Assembly (NCBI GenBank): GCA_017882945.1
Contig: JADGON010000265.1
Span: forward strand, 1-9,083
Direction: 5' to 3'
DNA from: Acidimicrobiia bacterium
Lineage (GTDB): Bacteria; Actinomycetota; Acidimicrobiia; IMCC26256; JAENVU01
DNA length: 9,083 nt
Part shown: piece by piece, positions 1 through 5,132 of the stretch
How the letters are laid out: each line of letters opens with the position of its first letter
Numbering within the stretch: the stretch's first letter is position 1
Position numbers and translations under genes: made by a program
The notes under the pieces: model-generated
What the model was told of the DNA's origin: nothing
Seen by the model: only the letters and a program-made list of their open reading frames with translations
The model's database searches: none

Positions 1-435
1 TACACCGGGAACCGCGCGGGGAGCACCCCCGGCGACGTGCTCACCGCGATCTCGACCGACCGGGTGTTTCGCATCCCTGCGATCCGGCTCGCCGAAGCGC
101 AGGCGCGCCAGGGACGACCGACGTACATGTATCTGTTCACCTGGGCGACGCCCGTCATGGGCGGCAAGCTCAAGAGCTGCCATGCGCTCGAGCTGCCGTT
201 CGTCTTCGACGCGATCGACGCGCCCGGCCTCGCAATGCTCACGGGGGACGGACCCGAGCGTCAGGCGATCGCGGACGCGATGCACGCGGCCTGGATCTCG
301 TTCGCGCGCACCGGCGACCCCGGATGGCCTCGCTACGACCTCGACCGCCGCGCCACCCAGCGCTTCGACTCCACGCTCGAGGTCCTCGACGACCCCATGG
401 GCGACGAGCGCGCCCTCTGGGATGGCTCGCGCTAG
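1..435 (+). CDS. Type B carboxylesterase/lipase, C-terminal fragment (5' end outside window)
   Basis: The reading frame is open from base 1 to a TAG at 433-435, giving the last 144 residues of an alpha/beta-hydrolase of the type B carboxylesterase family (about 500 residues when complete). These enzymes hydrolyse carboxylic esters with a Ser-Glu/Asp-His triad. The fragment holds the typical end of the family: a YMYLFTW strand, then CHALELPFVF (residues 60-69 of the fragment) with the catalytic His at 61, then the terminal helix with W..FARTGDPGWP (98-110). The nucleophile elbow and acidic residue lie upstream of the window. An in-frame ATG or GTG inside the fragment is not the true start, because the conserved domain continues to the edge. 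It is convergent with the SDR pair, and its stop directly abuts theirs. The family call is firm. The substrate is unknown. Confidence 0.88.
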   Translation, partial: YTGNRAGSTPGDVLTAISTDRVFRIPAIRLAEAQARQGRPTYMYLFTWATPVMGGKLKSCHALELPFVFDAIDAPGLAMLTGDGPERQAIADAMHAAWISFARTGDPGWPRYDLDRRATQRFDSTLEVLDDPMGDERALWDGSR

Positions 436-1206
436 CTACTGGATGACGGAGCCGCCGTCGACGGCCATGGCGTGCCCGACAACGAAGCTCGCGGCGTCCG
501 AGCAGAGCCAGACGATGGCCGCGGCGATCTCCTCCGGGCGGCCGAGCCGGCGCATCGGCACGGCGTTGCGCATCATCTTCTCGATCTTCTCGTCGCCGCC
601 CATGAAGCCCTCGAGCATCGGGGTGCGGGTGCTGCCCGGGCACACGCAGTTGATCCGGATCCCGAGCGCCGCGTACTCGAGTGCGCTGGCCCGAGTCAGC
701 CCGACCACGCCGTGCTTGCTCGCCACGTACGCCGGCAGCCCTGCGAAGCCCACGAGGCCCGCACCGGACGCGACGTTCACGATCGCGCCGCCACCCTGAC
801 TCAGCATCACCGGGATCTCTGAGCGCAGGCAGTAGAAGACGCTGTCCAGGTTCAAGGTGATGGTCCGGTGCCAGTCATCGATGTCGTAGTCCGCGGTCAT
901 CCCACCCTTCCCGGTGGTCCCCGCGTTGTTGACGGCGAAGTCGAGCGCTCCGAATGCGGCGACGGACGCCGCGACCATCGCGGCCACTGCTTCCGGGTTC
1001 GTCACGTCCGTCTGCACGAAGAGCCCATCGCCGCCCACGCCGGTCAGGAGGTCGACGGTCTCGCGGCCGGCGCGGTCGTCGACTTCGGCGACAAGCACCT
1101 TGGCACCGCCCTCGGCGAACGCGATCGCGGTCGCCCGCCCGAGCCCCGACCCGCCGCCGGTGACGAGCGCGACCTTTCCGTCGAACTGGCCGGGAGGCGT
1201 CGTCAT
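436..1206 (-). CDS. Short-chain dehydrogenase/reductase (classical SDR, NAD-type)
   Basis: A 256-residue classical SDR, the usual length for the family, which oxidises alcohols or reduces ketones with a nicotinamide cofactor. Visible motifs are the Rossmann TGGGSGLG (16-23), an acidic residue at the end of strand 2 (VLVAE, Glu41) that favours NAD(H) over NADP(H), NNAG (93-96), Asn119, Ser147, and Tyr160 with Lys164 (YVASK). The C-terminal GG near 251 is also typical. The ATG at 1204-1206 overlaps the TGA of the upstream SDR (ATGA), and a GGGGAG ribosome site sits 8 bases upstream at 1215-1220. The frame stays open to 1611, but that extension has no SDR homology and only shadows the upstream gene. 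It is the second gene of a two-SDR operon. The pair may act on the same or successive hydroxy/keto intermediates. The substrate is unknown. Confidence 0.93.
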   Translation of the reverse strand: MTTPPGQFDGKVALVTGGGSGLGRATAIAFAEGGAKVLVAEVDDRAGRETVDLLTGVGGDGLFVQTDVTNPEAVAAMVAASVAAFGALDFAVNNAGTTGKGGMTADYDIDDWHRTITLNLDSVFYCLRSEIPVMLSQGGGAIVNVASGAGLVGFAGLPAYVASKHGVVGLTRASALEYAALGIRINCVCPGSTRTPMLEGFMGGDEKIEKMMRNAVPMRRLGRPEEIAAAIVWLCSDAASFVVGHAMAVDGGSVIQ

Positions 1207-1982
1207 GCGAAGAACTCCCCACCGTTCACGTCGAGGGACTGCCCGGTGATCATGCGAGACATGCCCGAAGCGAAGAACACGATCGCCTCGGCGATGTCCT
1301 CCTGGGGTGGGATCTCGCCGAGCGGGATGCTCTGCGTGATCTCGGCGACGACCTCGTCGGGCGTGATCCCGCGCTCGCTCACCTGCCATTCGATGTAGGT
1401 CTGCACGTTCGGACCGAGGATCCACCCTGGGACGACCGCATTGACCCGGATGCGATGCGGCGCGAGATCGATGGCCATCGACTTCGTCGCCGTGAGCAAC
1501 GCGCCTTTCGACGTCGAGTAGCCGCCGTCGTTCGGCCGGATCAATCGCGCGCTCATCGACGCGATGTTCACCACCGAGCCACCACCCCGGGCCTTCAGCG
1601 CGGGGACGCACGCCTGGACCAGTTGGAGCGGGCCCCAGAGGTTGACCTCGTAGACCTTGCGCCAGAAGACCAGGTCCGCGGACTCGAAGGGCTCGGAACG
1701 GTCGCCCCGGAACGCGCTGTTGACGACCACGTCGATGCCACCGAGCGCGTCGGCCACCGTCGCCGCGACGCGGGCGCAGTCGTCGGGGTTCGCCACGCTG
1801 CCGGGTACCACGACCGACCGTCCGCCCAGTGCCTCGATCTCGGCCGCGACCTCCTCGAGCCGGCTCTCGGTCCTCGCCACGAGGCCCACCGCCGCACCCT
1901 CCCGGGCGAGCGCGAGCGCCGCGGCCTTTCCCAAGCCGGCTCCGACCCCGGTGACGATGGCGACCTTGTCCGCGAGCAGCAT
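1203..1982 (-). CDS. Short-chain dehydrogenase/reductase (classical SDR, NADP-type)
   Basis: A 259-residue classical SDR. The Rossmann glycine motif is TGVGAGLG (11-18). Strand 2 ends in VARTESR with Arg37, a basic residue that in this family usually reads the 2'-phosphate of NADP(H). Asn114, Ser142, Tyr155 and Lys159 (YSTSK) form the catalytic set, with the normal 13-residue Ser-Tyr spacing. The usual NNAG is replaced by NSAF (88-91). The ATG at 1980-1982 is fixed by a near-perfect AGGAGG at 1990-1995 with a 7-base spacer. It is the first gene of the SDR pair, translationally coupled to the next through ATGA, and transcribed divergently from the EthD gene. Cofactor preference is inferred from the strand-2 residue only. 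The substrate is unknown. Confidence 0.93.
   Translation of the reverse strand: MLLADKVAIVTGVGAGLGKAAALALAREGAAVGLVARTESRLEEVAAEIEALGGRSVVVPGSVANPDDCARVAATVADALGGIDVVVNSAFRGDRSEPFESADLVFWRKVYEVNLWGPLQLVQACVPALKARGGGSVVNIASMSARLIRPNDGGYSTSKGALLTATKSMAIDLAPHRIRVNAVVPGWILGPNVQTYIEWQVSERGITPDEVVAEITQSIPLGEIPPQEDIAEAIVFFASGMSRMITGQSLDVNGGEFFA
1215..1220 (-). promoter_or_regulatory. Ribosome binding site of the downstream SDR (GGGGAG)
   Basis: GGGGAG on the minus strand, 8 bases before the ATG at 1206 and lying inside the 3' end of the upstream SDR. It supports the short start at 1206 over the longer open frame. Confidence 0.6.
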
Positions 1983-1989
1983 GGGCTTC

Positions 1990-1995
1990 CCTCCT
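1990..1995 (-). promoter_or_regulatory. Strong ribosome binding site of the upstream SDR (AGGAGG)
   Basis: A full AGGAGG on the minus strand with a 7-base spacer to the ATG at 1982. It is the strongest Shine-Dalgarno match in the window and fixes this start. Confidence 0.75.
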
Positions 1996-2055
1996 CCCGG
2001 GGACCTCCCGGGATCTGGCAGGGTGTCAGGCGCGCCAAGCCGTCGGCAACCTGAT

Positions 2056-2061
2056 GAGGAG
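2056..2061 (+). promoter_or_regulatory. Ribosome binding site deciding the EthD-protein start
   Basis: GAGGAG lies 4 bases before the ATG at 2066. The alternative in-frame ATG at 2054 has no purine-rich stretch upstream and would place this site inside the coding region. The spacer is short but acceptable. Confidence 0.55.
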
Positions 2062-2065
2062 CAGC

Positions 2066-2779
2066 ATGATCAAGCGCATCGCCTTCGTGGTTCGGAATCC
2101 GAGCCTCTCGATCGACGAATTCCATGCGCGTTGGCGCGGCCCCCACGCCGACCTGTTCGCGAAGAACCCCGCGGTCCAGGACCACGTCCTGCGCTACGAG
2201 CAGAACCACCGCAAGCCCCGCGACTATGACCGGACCGACACCCCCTACGACGGTGCCGTGATCCAGTGGTTCGAGAGCATGGACAACGTGGAGACGATGC
2301 GGACCGACTCCCGTTGGGCAGAGGTCCAAGCGGACGTGTCCACGCTGCTGGACACCAATCAGACGCTGGAGATCTTCACCGAGAACGAGCAGGTCGTGAT
2401 CGCCGGGCCCGACGTGCGCCCCGAGCCGCTCACCAAGCTCGTGTGCGGGGTGCGCAAGAAGCCGGGCATGGATCGCGAGGCCTTCCACAAGTACTGGTGG
2501 GAGGTACACGGCCCGCTGAACCGTGAGACACCCGCGGTGCGCAAGTACTTCATCCGCTACGAGCAGAACCACCGCCTCGCTTCGGACTACGCGCGCACCG
2601 ACGTGGATCTCGAAGGTGTGACGTGCGAGTGGTTCCCGTCGACCCGAGCCTTCTTCGGCATGGCCACCGACCCGGACAGCCGTGACGTCATCCGCGCGGA
2701 CGAGGAGAACTTCCTCGACACCGAGAACCTCACCTGGATCCTCACCGACGCCGAAGAGGTCATCTTCGACCGCCGCTAG
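2066..2779 (+). CDS. Tandem EthD-domain protein (two ferredoxin-like domains)
   Basis: A 237-residue protein made of two EthD domains (dimeric alpha+beta barrel fold), about residues 1-115 and 122-237. The halves align without gaps at a 121-residue offset over most of their length: FHARWRGPHADL (19-30) with FHKYWWEVHGPL (140-151), RYEQNHR (43-49) with RYEQNHR (164-170), DY (53 and 174), QWF with EWF (67-69 and 188-190). The closing strand LLDTNQTLEIF...EQVVI matches FLDTENLTWIL...EEVIF. EthD was named from the ethyl tert-butyl ether degradation cluster, where its exact role is unclear. Related proteins act in oxidative and polyketide-like degradation, or help other enzymes. No signal peptide or membrane segment is seen. 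The ATG at 2066 is chosen over 2054 because of its ribosome site. It stands alone on the plus strand between two minus-strand units, and its function here is unknown. Confidence 0.88.
   Translation: MIKRIAFVVRNPSLSIDEFHARWRGPHADLFAKNPAVQDHVLRYEQNHRKPRDYDRTDTPYDGAVIQWFESMDNVETMRTDSRWAEVQADVSTLLDTNQTLEIFTENEQVVIAGPDVRPEPLTKLVCGVRKKPGMDREAFHKYWWEVHGPLNRETPAVRKYFIRYEQNHRLASDYARTDVDLEGVTCEWFPSTRAFFGMATDPDSRDVIRADEENFLDTENLTWILTDAEEVIFDRR
2192..2212 (+). repeat. Exact 21-base direct repeat inside the EthD gene, copy 1
   Basis: Encodes RYEQNHR of the first EthD domain. It is identical base for base to 2555-2575, 363 bases (121 codons) downstream, while both flanks differ. All seven codons are those favoured at high GC, so protein-level constraint alone can explain the identity. 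Confidence 0.85.
2555..2575 (+). repeat. Exact 21-base direct repeat inside the EthD gene, copy 2
   Basis: Encodes RYEQNHR of the second EthD domain, the same 21 bases as at 2192-2212. It marks the best conserved segment of the internal duplication. Confidence 0.85.
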
Positions 2780-2786
2780 CGCGGCG
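2771..2786. terminator. GC hairpin between convergent stops, possible bidirectional terminator
   Basis: CGCCGC-TAGC-GCGGCG is a perfect 6-bp inverted repeat with a 4-base loop. The EthD stop codon TAG sits in the loop and the stop of the convergent LLM gene begins at the next base. There is no T-run on either side, so it is not a classical intrinsic terminator. Actinobacterial terminators often lack the U-tract, and the position exactly between two convergent genes is suggestive. Confidence 0.4.
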
Positions 2787-3824
2787 TCAGAGGCAGAGCT
2801 CCGCCATGGTGCGGAGGGTGTTGGCGTCGCCGTAGAGGAGCATCGTGGTGACGCACGACTCGCGCCACGCCTCGAGGTCGTCGCGGATCTTCTCCTTCGG
2901 GCCGATCAGCGCCGTCTCCTCGATCAGCGACATCGGCACCAGCGCGGCGGCCTCCTCCTTCTTCCCTTGGAGGTACAGGTCCTGGATCTCGCGCGCCTCG
3001 GCTTCGTAGCCCATCCGACCGAACACGTTGGCGTGGAAATTCACCTCGCGCGCGCCCATGCCTCCGATGTACAACGCGAGCACCGGGCGCAGGAAGCCCG
3101 CAGCCTCCTCCACGTCGTCATGGATGATCACCGGGACGGTCGCCGCGACCTCGAAGTCGTCGGCGCTGCGCAGCGCCCCGGATCGAGCGAACCCCTCGGC
3201 CAGCGCGTCGCGATAGAAGCCGTCGACGCGCGGGGAGAAGTAGATCGCGAGCCAGCCGTCCGCGATCTCCGCACTGAGCGCGACGTTCTTCGGACCCTCG
3301 GCCGCCAGGTAGATCGGCAGGTCCTTGCGGAGGGGGTGCGTGATCGACTTCACCGGCTTCCCGAGCCCGGCGCCACCGGGGTACGGCAGCGTGTAGTGCT
3401 CCCCCGCGTAGCTCACCGGCTCGTCGCGCGCGAGCACCTTGCGAATGATCTCGACGTACTCCCGGGTACGGGCGAGCGGCTTCGGATACGGCTGGCCGTA
3501 CCAACCTTCGACCACCTGCGGACCGGACGCGCCGAGTCCAAGGATGAACCGGCCGCCCGTGAGGTGGTCCATCGTGATCGCCGCCATCGCCATCGCGGTC
3601 GGCGTGCGCGCGGCAATCTGCGCGATCGAGGTACCGAGCTGGATCCGGCTCGTCTGCGATCCCCACCACGCCAGCGGCGTGAGCGCGTCGGACCCGTAGG
3701 CCTCCGCGGTCCAGGCGGAGTCGTAGCCGAGCCGTTCGGCTTCGGCGAGGAGCTCCGGCGCGTTGAGCGGCGGTCCCGCGCCCCAGTACCCGATCATGAA
3801 CCCGAGCTTCAGCTGCTTCGACAT
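2787..3824 (-). CDS. LLM-class F420-dependent oxidoreductase, Rv3520c-like
   Basis: A 345-residue TIM-barrel protein of the luciferase-like monooxygenase superfamily. These enzymes use reduced flavin or coenzyme F420 for oxidoreduction of small organic substrates. The start MSKQLKLGFMIGYWGAGPP, then AERLGYDSAWTAEAYGSD (29-46), DHLTGGRFILGLGASGPQVVEGWYG (86-110), ARTREYVEIIRKVL (118-131), GLGKPVKSI (153-161) and AEIADGWL (185-192) match the actinobacterial group of probable F420-dependent oxidoreductases typified by Mycobacterium tuberculosis Rv3520c. The ATG at 3822-3824 has a modest AGGA 9 bases upstream. It is the last gene of the long minus-strand operon, 21 bases after the thioesterase stop, and its own stop lies next to the hairpin at 2771-2786. 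F420 use is inferred from subgroup resemblance, and the substrate is unknown. Confidence 0.92.
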   Translation of the reverse strand: MSKQLKLGFMIGYWGAGPPLNAPELLAEAERLGYDSAWTAEAYGSDALTPLAWWGSQTSRIQLGTSIAQIAARTPTAMAMAAITMDHLTGGRFILGLGASGPQVVEGWYGQPYPKPLARTREYVEIIRKVLARDEPVSYAGEHYTLPYPGGAGLGKPVKSITHPLRKDLPIYLAAEGPKNVALSAEIADGWLAIYFSPRVDGFYRDALAEGFARSGALRSADDFEVAATVPVIIHDDVEEAAGFLRPVLALYIGGMGAREVNFHANVFGRMGYEAEAREIQDLYLQGKKEEAAALVPMSLIEETALIGPKEKIRDDLEAWRESCVTTMLLYGDANTLRTMAELCL

Positions 3825-3845
3825 GGCCGGGGATCCTAGGGCCCG

Positions 3846-4562
3846 CTACGAAGGGTGGATGCGGGCGGAGGCCCGGACCTGGTCACCGACCATGAACCAG
3901 ACCGCGAGGGCATCGGCCCGGTCGACCACGAGCTCGGGTTCGTCACCGGGGTCGATCCCCGCCTTGAACTCGATCTCGCACCGCCCGATCCGGCGCCCTT
4001 CGAGCCAGCCGACCAGCTCGTCTTCGACCGCGGACCAGTAGACCGCGTTGTTGACGTGCCCGAAGACGTCGAAGTCGGTGATGCGCAACGGCCACGGCCG
4101 GCGCGGCGCGGCGGGTGGCGGCGGCGGATGCTGGAGCCGGGCGCTGACCTTGTGCCCGCGCACTTCCTCGCCGTACACCTCGAAGAAGCGGGGTGGAAGC
4201 GAGTGGGGCGCGCCGGTGTCGAGGCTGACATAGACCCAGACCGCACGGGCGACGGCGCACACCCCACCTTCGACCTCACGGGTGTCGGCGAGCGAGGTCG
4301 AACGTTCGGCCCAACGGCTCCCGACACCGGAGCACCACGTCGTGAGCTCGAGGTCCTCGTAGATCGCCGGCAGCCGGGTCACGTCGAGCTCCATGCGCCG
4401 CAGCACCCAGCCGCGATCGTCGGACACATCGTCCGCGTCCTCGGCGTCGTTGGTCGCCAGGTCCTGGAGGAACCGGGCGAGGGCGTCGAGCCGCAGCCGA
4501 CCCGACACCGACGCATCCCCGAGGAACACTCTGCGTCCGGTCGTGAACGTCCGAAGGGTCAC
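3846..4562 (-). CDS. Acyl-ACP thioesterase-like double hotdog protein
   Basis: A 238-residue protein resembling the FatA/FatB acyl-ACP thioesterase family (PF01643-type), which hydrolyses acyl thioesters to free fatty acids. The first hotdog domain covers about 1-135 (FLGDASVSGRLRLDALARFLQDLATND at 13-39, GWVLRRMELDV at 51-61). The second begins near 158 and carries ITDFDVFGHVNNAVYWSAVED (161-181), where Asp163/Asp165, His169, Asn171 and Glu180 match the family active-site pattern. A proline-rich linker (HPPPPP, 145-150) joins them. The start is GTG at 4560-4562, overlapping the TGA of the upstream hydrolase (GTGA), with GAGG 7 bases upstream at 4570-4573. The frame is open further upstream but without homology. 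In this operon it may release an acyl group from a CoA or ACP ester made or used by the acyl-CoA dehydrogenase. The true carrier is not known. Confidence 0.87.
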   Translation of the reverse strand: MTLRTFTTGRRVFLGDASVSGRLRLDALARFLQDLATNDAEDADDVSDDRGWVLRRMELDVTRLPAIYEDLELTTWCSGVGSRWAERSTSLADTREVEGGVCAVARAVWVYVSLDTGAPHSLPPRFFEVYGEEVRGHKVSARLQHPPPPPAAPRRPWPLRITDFDVFGHVNNAVYWSAVEDELVGWLEGRRIGRCEIEFKAGIDPGDEPELVVDRADALAVWFMVGDQVRASARIHPS

Positions 4563-5122
4563 GCGGCCGCCTCGGCGAGCGCGGCGACGAGTTGATCGAC
4601 GTGGTCGGGAGCGCCATGGGGGCCGAGACCGCGCACGCGAGGCGGCAGCTCGAGCTGGACACCACCACCACGGGTTCGATTCACCGGGTTCTCGGGATGC
4701 AGGCCGCGCAACGGCGACGGGATCGCGGCGAGATCGTCGATGATCTCGTACCCCTCGAGACCCGCTCGCAACACGCGGCCGACCCGCGCGGCCAGGTCCC
4801 GGTCGCGCCCGCCGAGGAGCAAGCGGGTCCAGAACCCCTCGCGCCCGTAGCCGTGGATGGACACGACGTGATCGACGTGATCGACGAAGCTCGTCAGCGC
4901 CGGGGAGGCCTCGGGCACGACGAGGTGCGACGGCAGGTGCCACCGGAAATCCTCGGGCTGCTCGACCGCATAGAGCGAAGCTCCCGACTCCTCGGCCGCG
5001 CGAATCGCGATCTCCGCGGTGCCGCGCTCGAGTGATCCCCCGTGGATCGCCATGAAGCCGAAGCGCGATCGGAGCTCGACCCGTTCGGTGACACCGGGCG
5101 AAGCGAGGAGGTCGGCGAACAC
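4559..5122 (-). CDS. Poly-gamma-glutamate hydrolase family protein (PF05908-like)
   Basis: A 187-residue protein of the poly-gamma-glutamate hydrolase family, zinc-dependent amidases related to M14 carboxypeptidases and known from Bacillus phages, where they cut gamma-linked polyglutamate. Visible signatures are FMAIHGGSLERGTAEIA (23-39) with His27 and Glu32, HLPSH (62-66), VVSIHGYGRE (86-95) with His90, LRGLHPENPVNR (138-149) and VQLELPPRVRG (155-165). His27, Glu32 and His90 fit an H..E..H metal site, and Glu158 is a likely catalytic residue. GTG at 5120-5122 is chosen because actinobacterial relatives usually begin MF(A/E)(D/E)LL just before the first motif. There is no good ribosome site, and GTG at 5155 is a possible alternative. 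No signal peptide is seen, so it probably works in the cytosol. It lies 10 bases after the DAO-family gene and overlaps the thioesterase start by 4 bases. The substrate is open. Confidence 0.87.
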   Translation of the reverse strand: MFADLLASPGVTERVELRSRFGFMAIHGGSLERGTAEIAIRAAEESGASLYAVEQPEDFRWHLPSHLVVPEASPALTSFVDHVDHVVSIHGYGREGFWTRLLLGGRDRDLAARVGRVLRAGLEGYEIIDDLAAIPSPLRGLHPENPVNRTRGGGVQLELPPRVRGLGPHGAPDHVDQLVAALAEAAA

Positions 5123-5132
5123 GATGGCGAGG

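Larger units (their letters stand above)
1983..2065. promoter_or_regulatory. Divergent intergenic region with repeats and candidate operator
   Basis: This 83-base gap between the diverging SDR and EthD genes should hold the promoters of both. It contains a tandem repeat of CCTCCCGGG(G)A at 1993-2003 and 2004-2013, two copies about one helical turn apart, each centred on CCCGGG. It also contains an imperfect inverted repeat, CTGGCA-ggg-TGTCAG, at 2015-2029, the size of a small dimeric repressor site. The left repeat copy overlaps the SDR ribosome site, so its CCTCC may simply be that site. I could not assign convincing -35/-10 boxes. No regulator gene is encoded in the window. That promoters are present is implied by the gene layout. 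The operator is only a suggestion. Confidence 0.4.

Noticed and set aside
1207..1611. N-terminal extension of the NAD-type SDR up to 1611
   Set aside because: The extension has no SDR homology, overlaps the upstream SDR wholly, and a good ribosome site and ATG exist at 1206.
2054..2065. Earlier ATG at 2054 for the EthD protein
   Set aside because: It has no ribosome site, and GAGGAG lies between it and the ATG at 2066, which gives the usual MIKRIAFVVR domain start.
1595..2572. A 325-codon minus-strand open frame across the divergent region and the EthD gene
   Set aside because: It lies antisense to the EthD gene and out of frame with the SDR, and would abolish the intergenic region. It has no recognisable domain.
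2682..3839. A 385-codon plus-strand open frame opposite the Rv3520c-like LLM gene
   Set aside because: Low-complexity Arg/Glu/Val composition and no domains. The minus-strand frame is a clear LLM protein.
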